NCBI RefSeq assembly: GCF_002001165.1
Contig: NZ_MUNQ01000026.1
Location: 62,001-126,000 of the forward strand
Direction: 5' to 3'
DNA: 64,000 nucleotides
From: Rhodanobacter sp. C05
Lineage (GTDB): Bacteria; Pseudomonadota; Gammaproteobacteria; Xanthomonadales; Rhodanobacteraceae
Shown here: in pieces, positions 8,920-18,100 of the stretch
How the letters are laid out: the number at the start of each line of letters is the position of its first letter
Numbering within the stretch: the stretch's first letter is position 1
Translations under genes and position numbers: made by a program
The notes under the pieces: generated by a model
Databases searched by the model: none
Seen by the model: the letters and a program-made list of their open reading frames with translations, nothing else
What the model was told of the DNA's origin: nothing

Positions 8920-9627
8920 ATGACTATCCGATCCCTGCTTGCCCCTGTCCTCGGCCTTGGTTTGCTGCTTGGCACGCAGGCCGCCCTGGCCGCCACGCCC
9001 ACCAGCTTCACCGCCACCTACAACGTGCTGCAAAGCGGTGAGCCAATGGGTGTGGCCACCGTAACCCTGCGTCCCGCCGGCAACGGCGAGTGGATCTATC
9101 GCAAGGATGTCAAAGGCACTGGCGGCATAGCCGCCATGCTTGGTGCCGACGTCACGGAAACCTCGCGTTTCCGCTGGAACGGCCATGTTCCCGAAGCGAT
9201 CAGCTACGACTACCGGCTGGTGGCGTCGATCAAGAACAAGCAACGCCACATGGCGGTCAACTGGGCCACCGGGCAGGTGACCGTCGACGAGGGCAAGGGC
9301 CCGCAAACCTACCCGGCCAGCCCCGGCATGGTGGAACGCAACACCACCCCGCTGGCACTGGGCCTGGCACTGCGCGATGGCAAGCAGTTGGTCGCGCTGC
9401 CGGTCGCGGTACGCCAGGCCGTGCAGACGCAGAATTTCAAGATCACCGGCCGGGAGGCCATCAAGGTACCGGCCGGCAGCTTCAATGCCGTGCGGGTCGA
9501 CCGCACCGATGCGGATCGCGGCTTCAGTGCATGGTACGCACCGGATCGCTATCCGCTGCCGGTGAAACTGTCCGAGCACGACGGCGGCGATTTGGAACTG
9601 GATCTGGTCAGCTATCGCCAGCAATGA
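8920..9627 (+). CDS. DUF3108 domain-containing exported protein
   Basis: A 235-residue protein with a signal peptide (hydrophobic residues 6-22 ending AALAATP) and then a DUF3108 domain: TYNVLQSGEPMGVATVTL, a SFRFRW-type strand region, and a C-terminal AWYAPDRYPLPVKLSEHD. The family is periplasmic or outer-membrane facing with no established biochemical role. It sits 35 bases after purN on the same strand and is a frequent neighbour of purMN in xanthomonads. I start at the ATG beginning the signal peptide. Confidence 0.8.
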   Translation: MTIRSLLAPVLGLGLLLGTQAALAATPTSFTATYNVLQSGEPMGVATVTLRPAGNGEWIYRKDVKGTGGIAAMLGADVTETSRFRWNGHVPEAISYDYRLVASIKNKQRHMAVNWATGQVTVDEGKGPQTYPASPGMVERNTTPLALGLALRDGKQLVALPVAVRQAVQTQNFKITGREAIKVPAGSFNAVRVDRTDADRGFSAWYAPDRYPLPVKLSEHDGGDLELDLVSYRQQ

Positions 9628-9665
9628 CCCGTAGCGCGGTATCAGCCAGGCCCAGGCTGACACCG

Positions 9666-10706
9666 CTACTGCTGCTGCGTATCCCTCACCGCCGTCTCGG
9701 GTAACGGCTGCGGAAAGTGGATGCGGGCGATGTTTTCACGCCCGGAGCGCGTCTGCAGTTCCAGCGGCCATCCGAATCGATCACTGATGCGCTGCGCGAT
9801 CGCCAGCTCAAAGCCATGCCGGTCGGCGCCGCGCACACGCAACATGTCTCCCGCCGCTGGCGAATCTGCGGGCCCGCTCACACTTACCGCGCCGGGCAAG
9901 ACGGTAACCACCACGCGACCTTGCTCGATCTGCTGGCAGGCATTGCGGATCAGTTGCCAGCACAGCACCGCAAACGCCCGCGACGATCCTTGCAGCGCGA
10001 AGTGCGCAGGCTCCTCCAGCTGCAGCTCGATCGGCCGCCCAACCAGCACTTCGCGTGCTGCCTCCAGTTCCTGCCGCAACACGTCGTTGGCGCTGAAACA
10101 CTCGCGATCGAGGCCGGCGTCCGACTCACGCGCAAGAATCAGCAACGCCTCGACCAGCGCCTCCATCTCCAGCGTGGCCCGCTTGATCCGGCGCACCGAG
10201 CGGGAGCCGAACTCGCTGATGTGCTCTTCATCGGCCAGCATGTCGACCGACATCTTGATGACCGTCAATGGACTGCGCAGCTCATGGCTGGCATCGCGGG
10301 TGAAGTTGCGCTCGCGCTGGTTGTAGCCGGCAATGCGGGTGGCAAAGCCTTGCAGTCCACGCGCCAGCGAAGCCACATCGGCGTCGGTGTGGGTGGTCAG
10401 TTGATCCAGACGCAGCGCCTCCGGACTGGGCTGCTGGCCATCCCAGCGACTGACCAGTCGGGCCAGCGCACGTACCGGCCGCCATTCGCGGCGAGTGGCG
10501 ATCCAGGCAAGCACGGTGGTGATCACGATCGCAGCGATCACCGCCGCGGTCGGTGCAACACCGTAAATGCCCATGATGCAGATAATCACCACTGCCACGA
10601 ATTGCAGCCCGAACACCCACGCGATGCGCCGGCGGAAGGCCCCTGCCCGAAAAGTGGCTGCTGTAACCCTACTGTCCATCGCCCGTTTTTGCCGCTCCGG
10701 TTTCAC
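9666..10706 (-). CDS. Sensor histidine kinase with short periplasmic loop and degenerate ATP-binding box
   Basis: A 346-residue membrane kinase. Two adjacent helices (about residues 27-47 and 52-68) are joined by a loop of only a few residues, so there is no periplasmic sensor domain. A HAMP-like linker follows, then the phosphoacceptor SHELRSPLTVIK with His141. In the catalytic domain the N box Asn is present (LIRNACQQ), but the G1 box reads VSVSGPADSP instead of D-x-G-x-G, and the G2 box reads HGFELAI. ATP binding may be weak or altered. GTG at 10706 overlaps the stop of the response regulator; an ATG at 10679 is an alternative. Confidence 0.85.
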   Translation of the reverse strand: MKPERQKRAMDSRVTAATFRAGAFRRRIAWVFGLQFVAVVIICIMGIYGVAPTAAVIAAIVITTVLAWIATRREWRPVRALARLVSRWDGQQPSPEALRLDQLTTHTDADVASLARGLQGFATRIAGYNQRERNFTRDASHELRSPLTVIKMSVDMLADEEHISEFGSRSVRRIKRATLEMEALVEALLILARESDAGLDRECFSANDVLRQELEAAREVLVGRPIELQLEEPAHFALQGSSRAFAVLCWQLIRNACQQIEQGRVVVTVLPGAVSVSGPADSPAAGDMLRVRGADRHGFELAIAQRISDRFGWPLELQTRSGRENIARIHFPQPLPETAVRDTQQQ

Positions 10707-11434
10707 GCTGTCTGGACGGTCGACGCCACCTCCGATTCAAGATCTGCGAGACGGTAACCGGCCGAATGGATGGTGTGTAACAGGGGCCGTGCGAAGGGTT
10801 TGTCTATGACCCGCCGCAGGTTGTACAGATGCGAGCGCAAGGTATCCGAGTCGGGCAGCGTGTCGCCCCAGATCTCGCGCTCGATGTCGCGCCGGCTGAC
10901 CACCCGTGGCGATTCGCGCATCAGGATCGCCAGAAGCTTCAACCCGATCGGCGATACGGTCAGCTCCTGACCTCCACGGGTCAGCCGCAGCGTGGCGGTA
11001 TCCAGGGTCATGTCGCCGACATTGAGCACCTCGGTGGACACCTGACGGCGGTCACGGCGGATCAGCGCACGCAGCCGCGCCTCCAGTTCACGCACCTCGA
11101 ACGGCTTCACCAGATAGTCGTCGGCGCCTGCCTCGAGGCCCGCCAATTTGTCTTCCAGTGTGTCGCGCGCGGTCAGCATCAGCACCGGCGTGGATTTCTT
11201 GGCTTCGCGGCGCAGCTTGCGACAGACCTCCAAGCCGTCCAGTCCGGGCAACATCAGGTCCAGCACGATCACGTCGTAGCTGTTCGCCACCGCCAGATGC
11301 AGGCCGCTGACGCCATCGGCGGCATAGTCGACCGAGTAGCCTCGACGCTCCAGGAACTCGCCGACCATTTCGGCTATCTGGCGGTTGTCCTCGACCAGAA
11401 GAATCAGTCCCGCTTGCTCATCATGCATGGTCAT
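10703..11434 (-). CDS. OmpR/PhoB-family response regulator
   Basis: A 243-residue regulator with an intact receiver domain (acidic pocket EDN at residues 15-17, phosphoacceptor Asp59 in VLDLMLPG, conserved TAR and KPF) and a C-terminal winged-helix domain (SPIGLKLLAILM, then RSHLYNLRRVIDKPF). It is partnered with the histidine kinase through a four-base overlap. A perfect 16-bp palindrome lies 20 bases upstream of its start. The stimulus and regulon cannot be read from the sequence. Confidence 0.9.
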   Translation of the reverse strand: MTMHDEQAGLILLVEDNRQIAEMVGEFLERRGYSVDYAADGVSGLHLAVANSYDVIVLDLMLPGLDGLEVCRKLRREAKKSTPVLMLTARDTLEDKLAGLEAGADDYLVKPFEVRELEARLRALIRRDRRQVSTEVLNVGDMTLDTATLRLTRGGQELTVSPIGLKLLAILMRESPRVVSRRDIEREIWGDTLPDSDTLRSHLYNLRRVIDKPFARPLLHTIHSAGYRLADLESEVASTVQTA

Positions 11435-11454
11435 GTCATCCCTACCTCGTTCGG

Positions 11455-11470
11455 CTTCACATATGTGAAG
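11455..11470. promoter_or_regulatory. Perfect 16-bp palindrome, candidate operator of the two-component operon
   Basis: CTTCACATATGTGAAG is self-complementary over all 16 bases and ends 20 bases before the response regulator ATG at 11434. Such dyads usually bind a dimeric helix-turn-helix protein. OmpR-type regulators more often use direct repeats, so the binder could be this regulator or a different factor. Confidence 0.5.
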
Positions 11471-11542
11471 AGCTAACCGGTTGCAGGGTGATGAACTCGT
11501 GAAATGGACCCTCGGCGGTTCAGAACACGTTCGGTTTGCCGC

Positions 11543-12154
11543 TCAATGCAGCAGCGGTTGCAGCTGCTTCCACACCGTATCCAGCACGCGCGGCTCAGCG
11601 CTGGCGACCGGATGCAGGCCATCGTCCTGCATCAATGCAGGATCGAGTGCGATGCCGTCGAGCAGGAACGGCACCAGCGCCGTGTGTCGGTCGCGTGCAA
11701 GATCTGCATAGATCGCACGCAGGCCATCACGATACTGTGGCCCGTAATTCACCGGCAATTCGATGCCGACCAGCAGCACCCGCGTCTTCGTCTGCTGCGC
11801 CATGTCGAGCATTGCCTTGAGGTTGTCGCGCAGGGCCGGCAACGGCAATCCCTGCAAACCGTCGTTGGCACCCAACTCCAGCACCAGCACGCTCGGGTGG
11901 TACTTCCCGAGCAGAGCCGCGAGACGGTTGCGTCCGCTCAACGAAGTTTCGCCACTGATGCTGGCATTGATCGCGGTCCACTTCGGCACCATCTTGCCTA
12001 GACGCGCATCCAGCAGATAAACCCAGCCGGACTCGACCGGTATGTTGTGCGCGGCGGACAGCGAATCACCCAGCACCAGCACGGTTTTCGGTTGCGCCGC
12101 CTGGGCGGTGCCGATGCCACACAGAAAGACCAACAGCCATAGGCATCGACGCAT
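11543..12154 (-). CDS. tesA: Arylesterase / acyl-CoA thioesterase I / lysophospholipase TesA
   Basis: A 203-residue SGNH hydrolase with a signal peptide ([19 protein letters not shown]), so periplasmic. Catalytic blocks are intact: GDSLSAAHN (Ser nucleophile) near residue 35, GANDG, and DGLHP with the Asp/His pair near the C-terminus. E. coli TesA hydrolyses fatty acyl thioesters, lysophospholipids and esters. Its ATG overlaps the start codon of the divergent ABC ATPase within the tetranucleotide CATG, the same divergent pairing as tesA-ybbA in E. coli. Confidence 0.93.
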   Translation of the reverse strand: MRRCLWLLVFLCGIGTAQAAQPKTVLVLGDSLSAAHNIPVESGWVYLLDARLGKMVPKWTAINASISGETSLSGRNRLAALLGKYHPSVLVLELGANDGLQGLPLPALRDNLKAMLDMAQQTKTRVLLVGIELPVNYGPQYRDGLRAIYADLARDRHTALVPFLLDGIALDPALMQDDGLHPVASAEPRVLDTVWKQLQPLLH

Positions 12155-12854
12155 GAGTGATTCTTCCCGTCCACTTCTTGAGGCCTGCGATGTTAGCAAG
12201 TCGGTCAGTGGCCCCGAGGGGAAACTGGAAATCCTCAGCAAGGTCAGCCTGCAGATCCAGCCGGGCGAGAGCTTCGCCATCGTCGGCGCCTCTGGCTCCG
12301 GCAAAACCACCTTGCTCGGCCTGCTGGCCGGACTGGACACACCGGATAGCGGCCGCATCGCACTGGATGGCCACGCGCTGGAGCAACTGGACGAGGAAGC
12401 GCGGGCCGACCTGCGTCGACGACTGGTCGGCTTCGTATTCCAGTCGTTCCATCTGCTGCCCGCGCTCACTGCCGAAGAGAACGTGATGCTGCCGCTGGAG
12501 CTGGAAGGCAGCAGCGCGGCGCGACAACGCGCGCGCGAAGCACTCGAAGCGGTCGGGCTGACTCCACGGCGCAGGCATTATCCGGCCCAGCTTTCCGGCG
12601 GCGAACAGCAGCGCGTGGCGATCGCACGCGCGTTCGTGCACGGCCCCCGCGTGCTGTTTGCCGACGAGCCCACCGGCAACCTCGACCAGCGCACCGGCCA
12701 TCACATCTGCGACCTGCTGTTTGCGCTGAACCGCGATCACCACACCACGCTGGTGCTGGTAACCCATGACGCCTCGCTGGCCGCGCGTTGCGATCGACGG
12801 ATCGAACTGGAGGAAGGCTGCGTGGTGTCGCCAAGCTTGGGCGCACGCGCATGA
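12153..12854 (+). CDS. ABC transporter ATP-binding protein, YbbA/LolD-like
   Basis: A 233-residue ATPase with Walker [12 protein letters not shown] near residue 47, signature [14 protein letters not shown] near 149 and Walker [13 protein letters not shown] near 170. The LolD/YbbA/MacB subfamily works with FtsX-type permeases on envelope substrates. It overlaps the permease gene by four bases (ATGA), and the pair sits opposite tesA as ybbA-ybbP does in E. coli. The ATG at 12153 sits exactly on the tesA start, leaving no leader, so regulatory signals must lie inside tesA. Confidence 0.9.
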   Translation: MSDSSRPLLEACDVSKSVSGPEGKLEILSKVSLQIQPGESFAIVGASGSGKTTLLGLLAGLDTPDSGRIALDGHALEQLDEEARADLRRRLVGFVFQSFHLLPALTAEENVMLPLELEGSSAARQRAREALEAVGLTPRRRHYPAQLSGGEQQRVAIARAFVHGPRVLFADEPTGNLDQRTGHHICDLLFALNRDHHTTLVLVTHDASLAARCDRRIELEEGCVVSPSLGARA

Positions 12855-15334
12855 AAATGTTGCTGCTCGCCCTGCGCAGCCTGCGCCGCGAATGGCACCT
12901 GCCTGAGCTGCGCACGCTGGCCGCGTCGCTGGTGCTGGCGGTGGTCGCGCTGGGCGTGGTTGCCACGCTGGCCACGCGGATCGAACGCGGCATGCTGGCC
13001 AGCGCCGCCGAACTGATCGGCGGGGATATCGGCGTGGCGTCGCCGCTGAGTGTGCCGGAAACCTTCGCCGCCGAGGGCCGTCAGCGCGGCTTGCAGCTCA
13101 CACGCACCGCCAGCTTCCCCAGCGTGGCCTTCGCGCATCAGCAAACCCAGTTGCTCGACGTGCAGGCCGCCGATCCGCACTATCCGCTGCGCGGCACGCT
13201 GGAGTTGGGCGACGCGAATGGACGTCCATACAATGGCCATGCACCCGTCGCAGGCGAGGTCTATCTCGATCATCGCGCGCTGGTCGCCCTGAATCTGAAA
13301 GTGGGCCAACCACTGCAACTGGGTGGGCACGACCTGGTCATCGCCGCCGAGTTGCTGCGCCAGCCTGATGGCGGCGAATTGTTCGCGCTGGCACCACGTG
13401 CGTTGATGAGCCTGAGCGATGCCGAAAAAGCGGGCCTGCTCGGCGTCGGCAGCCGTGCGCGCCATCGCCTGCTGCTGGCCGGCGAACCTGCAGCCGTGCA
13501 GGGTTGGCGCGACTGGGCGCAATCGACGAGCTTGCCGCAAGGTGCCGAATTGATCACGCCGGAACAGACGCAGGAACGCATGCGCTCGGCATTCGATCGG
13601 GCCGGCGCGTTCCTGCGCCTGACCGCGCTGCTGTCGGCGTTGCTGGCCGGCATCGCCATCGCGTTGTCCGCGCAACGCTACGCACGCCGCAAGACTTCCG
13701 AAGTGGCGTTGCTGCGTGCGCTGGGTACATCACGCCAGCGCGTGCTCGGCCTGCTGCTTGGCACGCTCGGCGCACTCGCGCTGCCCGCAACAGCGCTCGG
13801 TCTGTTGCTGGCGCTGGGGCTGGCGCAACTGGCGTGGTTGTTCGCCAGCTCGCTGTTCGGCAGCGTGCCGACCTTGCTGCCGCTGGCGCCATCGTTCGCC
13901 GCCGCTGCGATGGGCATCGCCGTGCTGGCCGGCTTCGCCCTGCCGCCGCTGGTGCGGCTGGCCGAGGTGCCGCCGGTAGCGGTGTTCCGCCAGAGCATGC
14001 AACGGCGTGTGCGGCGTTTCGATGCGCTATATCTGATTCCTGTGCTGGTCGCCTTGGGCCTGATCTGGAGTCAGAGCGATTCGCTGAAGCTGGCCGGCAT
14101 CCTCGCCGCCAGCCTCCTCGGCGTGGCGGTGATCGCGGCACTCCTGGCCGCCTTGTTGCTGTGGCTGGCTCGACGCATCGCACCCGGAGCTCATCCGGCG
14201 TTGCGACTCGGCCTCGCCGCGCTGGCGCGGCGACACACGCTGAGTCTGATCCAGGCCACCGCACTCAGCCTCGGCCTGTGCGCGCTGTTGTTGCTGGCGA
14301 TCGTCGCACCGGCCTTGCTGCAGGGCTGGCGGCAGGAACTGCCGGCGGATACGCCGAACTGGTTCGCGCTGAATCTGCAGGACGATCAGCGCGCCGGGTT
14401 CGAGCACGCGCTGGCCGGCATCGGTGGCGATCAGCTCAACATGCTGCCGCTCGCTGTAGGCAAACTCACCGCGATCAACGGCACACCGATCGACCAGCTG
14501 CATTTCGCCGACGAACGCGCGAAGGACTGGGCCGACCGGCAGTTGCGACTGTCGTGGGCCGATGCCTTGCCGCCGTCGAATCAGGTGATCGCCGGCCAAT
14601 GGCAAGGTGCGCATCAGGCCCAGGCCGAAGTGTCGATCGACACCATGTGGCGCGACATGTTTGCACTGAAAGTGGGCGACACGCTGAGCTTCAACGTCGG
14701 CGAAGGCAACATCGAGGCGAAGGTCGGCAGCGTCCGCAAGGTCGACTGGAGTTCGTTCCGGGTCAACTTCTTCCTGCTGCTGGATCCGGCCCACGCCGGC
14801 GACTTGCCGCACACCTGGCTGGCCAGCTTCCATCTGGCGCGCGGGCATGCCACCCAGCTGGCGCAGCTGTCGCGCGATTACTCCAACCTAAGCCTGGTCG
14901 ATGTCGATTCGCTGCTCGACCGCGTGCGCGAGATCGTCGACCGCGTCGGCAATGCAGTGCGCTGGATCCTCGGCTTCAGCCTGCTCGCCGGTGCATTGGT
15001 GCTGGCCGCCGCGCTCGCCGCCAGTGCGGCCGAACGCCGCCACGAGGCCGCGCTGTTGCGTACGCTCGGTGCACGTCGCAATCAACTGCGCGTCGCTGCC
15101 GCCTGCGAATTCGCCCTGCTCGGCCTGATCGCCGGCCTCACCGCCGCCCTCGGTGCTGCCGGCGCCGGATTTTGGCTGGGCCACACGGTGTTCCATATCG
15201 ACGGCTTCGTGCCGCCATTGTGGCCTCTCGCGTTCGCCGCGCTCGGCGCCGCCTTCGTGGTGATGTTGCTGGGGCTGGCCGGAACGCGGAAGGTGACACG
15301 AACATCGCCGATGCGCCTGTTGCGCGAAGGGTGA
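12851..15334 (+). CDS. ABC transporter permease, YbbP-like (FtsX family)
   Basis: An 827-residue integral membrane protein: one helix near residue 20-40, a large periplasmic domain, two clusters of FtsX-type helices (about 250-400 and 700-820) and central hydrophobic segments at 400-490. YbbP and MacB-like permeases have this arrangement. Ends with TRTSPMRLLREG, the short cytosolic tail typical of the family. It is translationally coupled to the ATPase. The likely job is export or repair of an envelope lipid or lipoprotein substrate, inferred from the family and the neighbouring tesA lysophospholipase. Confidence 0.88.
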   Translation: MKMLLLALRSLRREWHLPELRTLAASLVLAVVALGVVATLATRIERGMLASAAELIGGDIGVASPLSVPETFAAEGRQRGLQLTRTASFPSVAFAHQQTQLLDVQAADPHYPLRGTLELGDANGRPYNGHAPVAGEVYLDHRALVALNLKVGQPLQLGGHDLVIAAELLRQPDGGELFALAPRALMSLSDAEKAGLLGVGSRARHRLLLAGEPAAVQGWRDWAQSTSLPQGAELITPEQTQERMRSAFDRAGAFLRLTALLSALLAGIAIALSAQRYARRKTSEVALLRALGTSRQRVLGLLLGTLGALALPATALGLLLALGLAQLAWLFASSLFGSVPTLLPLAPSFAAAAMGIAVLAGFALPPLVRLAEVPPVAVFRQSMQRRVRRFDALYLIPVLVALGLIWSQSDSLKLAGILAASLLGVAVIAALLAALLLWLARRIAPGAHPALRLGLAALARRHTLSLIQATALSLGLCALLLLAIVAPALLQGWRQELPADTPNWFALNLQDDQRAGFEHALAGIGGDQLNMLPLAVGKLTAINGTPIDQLHFADERAKDWADRQLRLSWADALPPSNQVIAGQWQGAHQAQAEVSIDTMWRDMFALKVGDTLSFNVGEGNIEAKVGSVRKVDWSSFRVNFFLLLDPAHAGDLPHTWLASFHLARGHATQLAQLSRDYSNLSLVDVDSLLDRVREIVDRVGNAVRWILGFSLLAGALVLAAALAASAAERRHEAALLRTLGARRNQLRVAAACEFALLGLIAGLTAALGAAGAGFWLGHTVFHIDGFVPPLWPLAFAALGAAFVVMLLGLAGTRKVTRTSPMRLLREG

Positions 15335-15378
15335 GCCACCGCCAAGATCGCGTGTGCCGAACACGCTGAGGAAATCGC

Positions 15379-16008
15379 ATGTACACCCTCTACTACTCCC
15401 CCGGCACCGCCAGCATGGTGGTGCATCTGGCGCTGCTGGAGATCGGTGTACCGCATGAGTTGCGGCTGGTCGATTTCGATACGAAGGCGCAGCACGATCC
15501 GGCCTATCTCAAGCTCAATCCGCGTGGCGTGGTGCCGACCCTGGTGATCGACGGCCGGCCGTTGTCGGAATCGGCGGCGCTGCTGATGGTGCTGGCCGAG
15601 CGCCACCCGGAGGCGAAGCTGGCGCCGGCGCCGGGCACGCCCGAGCGCGAGGCATGGCAGCAGTGGATCGTCTATCTCAGCAATACGCTGATGTCGACGT
15701 ATCGTTTCTGGTTCTACCCACCGGAACTGGGTGCGGCAGAGCACACCCTGGAAGTGCGCGCCGCCCTGCAACGCAAGATCGAAGGCGTGTGGGTGCTGCT
15801 GGATGCGCAACTCGCCGCGCATGGCCCGTACCTGCTGGGCAAGGAGTTCTCCGGCACCGACCTGCTGCTGACCATGCTGATGCGATGGTCGCGCAACATG
15901 CCGCGTCCGGCCACCGAGTGGCCCGCACTGAAGCGGTTGGCCGACCTGGTGCGTGCACGTCCAAGCTGGCAGAAGCTTTACGAGATCGAAGGATTGAGCG
16001 AGTGGTGA
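15379..16008 (+). CDS. Glutathione S-transferase family protein
   Basis: A 209-residue cytosolic GST. The thioredoxin-like N-terminal domain shows LYYSPGTASMVVHLALLE (the Ser of SPGT in the position of the catalytic residue), NPRGVVPTLVIDG with the cis-Pro, and LSESAALLMVLAE, which binds the glutathione gamma-glutamyl group. A helical C-terminal domain follows, including LLGKEFSGTDLLLTML. The substrate is not predictable. It starts 45 bases after the ABC permease and is followed 26 bases later by the permease gene. Confidence 0.9.
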   Translation: MYTLYYSPGTASMVVHLALLEIGVPHELRLVDFDTKAQHDPAYLKLNPRGVVPTLVIDGRPLSESAALLMVLAERHPEAKLAPAPGTPEREAWQQWIVYLSNTLMSTYRFWFYPPELGAAEHTLEVRAALQRKIEGVWVLLDAQLAAHGPYLLGKEFSGTDLLLTMLMRWSRNMPRPATEWPALKRLADLVRARPSWQKLYEIEGLSEW

Positions 16009-16034
16009 TGCACATGCCGGCCGGGTGCTGATGC

Positions 16035-17177
16035 ATGGGTGATGCGAAGCCGTCATCCGGCGCATCATCGTGGATACAAAAACTGCAGGCCGAATGGCTG
16101 TTGTTGCTGTTCGCCGCGCTGACGATCATGCTGGCCCTGCTCGATCCGCAGCCGTTTGCGAAGTACCAGCACTGGCTGCAATTGCCGACGCTGGCCGGCC
16201 TGATGGGCCTGCTGATCGCGATCCAGGGCATCCGCGACAGCGGCCTGGTGCAGCATGCGGCGGGCGCCGTGGTGGCGCGGGCGCACTCGCTGCGCAGTCT
16301 TGGCTTGCTGCTGATCAGCGCAACGGCGTTGTTGTCGATGGTGCTGACCAACGACGTGAGCCTGTTCCTGATCGTGCCACTGACGCTGGCGATCAGCGGC
16401 ATCTCGAATCTGCCGGTGCTGCGCATGGTGGTGCTGGAAGCGCTCGCGGTGAACGCGGGTTCCACACTGAGCCCGATCGGCAATCCGCAGAACTTGCTGC
16501 TATGGCAGCACTCGTCGCTGCCGCTCCTGCATTTCGTGCTGGCGATGCTGCCGACGGCCTTCGTGATGTTCGTACTGGTGGCGGCATTCACGTGGCTGTG
16601 GCTGCCACGCGACCGGATCGAACTGACCCCGGACAAGATCGATGGACAGGTGACGTCGAACCGGCTCGGTGCATGGTCGACGGCGGCACTGGCCGGCATG
16701 GTGCTGCTGATGGAATACCACCGGGCGCCGCTAGGCGCCGCGCTGCTGCTGGTATTGTTCGCGCTGCTGGCGCGTTCGAGCCTGGCGCGGATCGACTGGC
16801 TCCTGCTGCTGACGTTCGCGGCGATCTTTCTGGGACTGGGCCACTTCGCCGAACTGCCGCTGGTGCGCAATGCGCTGGACCGGCTCGACTTCAGCCAGCC
16901 TCTGACCCTGTATGCCAGCGGCATCGTCGCCTCGCAGCTGATCAGCAATGTGCCGGCGACGGTGCTGCTGCTCGATCGCACGCCGGACGCGATCGCACTG
17001 GCGGTCGCGGTGAACGTGGGCGGCTTCGGCGTGGCGATCGGCTCACTCGCAAACCTGATCGCACTGCGTCTGGCGAAGCAGCCGCATGGCCTGCGGTTGC
17101 TGCACCTGGTGTCGATTCCGTTCCTGCTGGTGTGCGCGCCGCTGGTCTATCTGGCTTGGCGCTGGACCGCCCCGTAG
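16035..17177 (+). CDS. SLC13/ArsB-NhaD-type anion permease (YbiR-like)
   Basis: A 380-residue protein with about ten to eleven hydrophobic helices. The family motif GNPQNLL near residue 155, after the stretch AVNAGSTLSPI, and GSLANLIALRLAK near residue 338 match the Ion Transporter superfamily of citrate/arsenite/Na-H carriers, most like E. coli YbiR. The transported anion is unknown. The first residues are hydrophilic and probably cytosolic. It ends ten bases before the stop of the convergent DUF4097 gene. Confidence 0.82.
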   Translation: MGDAKPSSGASSWIQKLQAEWLLLLFAALTIMLALLDPQPFAKYQHWLQLPTLAGLMGLLIAIQGIRDSGLVQHAAGAVVARAHSLRSLGLLLISATALLSMVLTNDVSLFLIVPLTLAISGISNLPVLRMVVLEALAVNAGSTLSPIGNPQNLLLWQHSSLPLLHFVLAMLPTAFVMFVLVAAFTWLWLPRDRIELTPDKIDGQVTSNRLGAWSTAALAGMVLLMEYHRAPLGAALLLVLFALLARSSLARIDWLLLLTFAAIFLGLGHFAELPLVRNALDRLDFSQPLTLYASGIVASQLISNVPATVLLLDRTPDAIALAVAVNVGGFGVAIGSLANLIALRLAKQPHGLRLLHLVSIPFLLVCAPLVYLAWRWTAP

Positions 17178-17187
17178 GAGATCGCGA

Positions 17188-17961
17188 TCAATCGTCGTCT
17201 TTCGGCACGCTGACCTTGCCCTTGACGCCACTGTGGCTGACGTCGCCGCTGCCCTTGGCACCGAGACTGAAATCGCCAGCCACATCGCTTACGGTGAGAT
17301 CACCGGAACCGAGCGTATCCGCGCGCACGCTGCCGCCGACCTTGCGCAGCACCACATCGCCCGAGCCGATGCTGCCAACCTTGGCGTCGCCGGTGATGCC
17401 CGCAGCCTTGAAGTCACCCGAGCCGACCGACCCCAGTTCCAGGCTGCCCACATCGGTGGCATCGACATCGCCGGAACCCACGCTGGTGGCGAACTTGCCG
17501 GACACCTTGCGCACATGCAGATCGCCCGAGCCGACGTTGCTCTGCAGCTGCTGCAAGCCGCTGACATCGGCATCGCCGGAACCCACGCTGACGGTCGCCG
17601 GCAGGCTGGCCGGCATTTGCACGGTGACGTCGAGGTTCGCGTAGGAGCTGCCGAACAAGTTGAAGCTGACATGATTGTCGCCGCCGATGTCGAGCAGCAA
17701 CTGGTCGCCATCGCGCCGCTGGGTTACCTGCAGACCATCCAGCGCGGCCTTGTCCGAAGCGCAGGCACGGCCGGTGAGGGTCAGGCCCTTGCCATTGTCG
17801 CTGCCCGTCAGATGCAGGTTCTGGCTATGCACCTCGATCTGCACGGCACGAACACCGGCCAGGTCGAGCTGGAGATTGCGCGGCGCCTCGTACTTGCACG
17901 CAGTGGTGGCGAATGCAGCCAGCGGAGCCAGCAACAAAGCTGCAGCTAGAAGACGACGCAT
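17188..17961 (-). CDS. DUF4097-type beta-repeat exported protein with GSGD repeats
   Basis: A 257-residue protein with a signal peptide (LLAAALLLAPLAAFATTA) followed by an unremarkable beta domain (about residues 25-125) and then seven or so tandem repeats of about 18-21 residues, each containing GSGD (for example VGSGDADVSGL, VGSGDVDATDV, IGSGDVVLRKV, LGSGDLTVSDV). This is the pattern of GIN/DUF4097 proteins, which fold as a right-handed beta-helix. Function unknown; periplasmic or cell surface. GAGGAG lies ahead of the ATG at 17961. It is divergent from the His-rich protein gene at 18101. Confidence 0.8.
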   Translation of the reverse strand: MRRLLAAALLLAPLAAFATTACKYEAPRNLQLDLAGVRAVQIEVHSQNLHLTGSDNGKGLTLTGRACASDKAALDGLQVTQRRDGDQLLLDIGGDNHVSFNLFGSSYANLDVTVQMPASLPATVSVGSGDADVSGLQQLQSNVGSGDLHVRKVSGKFATSVGSGDVDATDVGSLELGSVGSGDFKAAGITGDAKVGSIGSGDVVLRKVGGSVRADTLGSGDLTVSDVAGDFSLGAKGSGDVSHSGVKGKVSVPKDDD

Positions 17962-18012
17962 GACGAACTCCTCAAATGGTAGATGGGTATGGGATGCCAC
18001 AAACGGCAAAAG

Positions 18013-18022
18013 GGTTGCAACC
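18013..18022. promoter_or_regulatory. 10-bp palindrome in the divergent DUF4097/His-rich promoter region
   Basis: GGTTGCAACC is perfectly self-complementary, in the 139-base gap between the divergent genes starting at 17961 and 18101. It may be a shared operator, but a 10-bp palindrome can arise by chance. No clear -35/-10 pair is visible. Confidence 0.25.
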
Positions 18023-18100
18023 ATCACCCCCGCATGTGTACCCATGTCAACGCGTGCAGTCTGGTCGCGTTTCCACGTCAACCTACCAAGGAGATTCACC

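Noticed and set aside
13504-15369. 621-codon frame overlapping the ABC permease
   Set aside because: Alternate-frame shadow of the FtsX-type permease; Arg/Ala-rich and without membrane helices or motifs.
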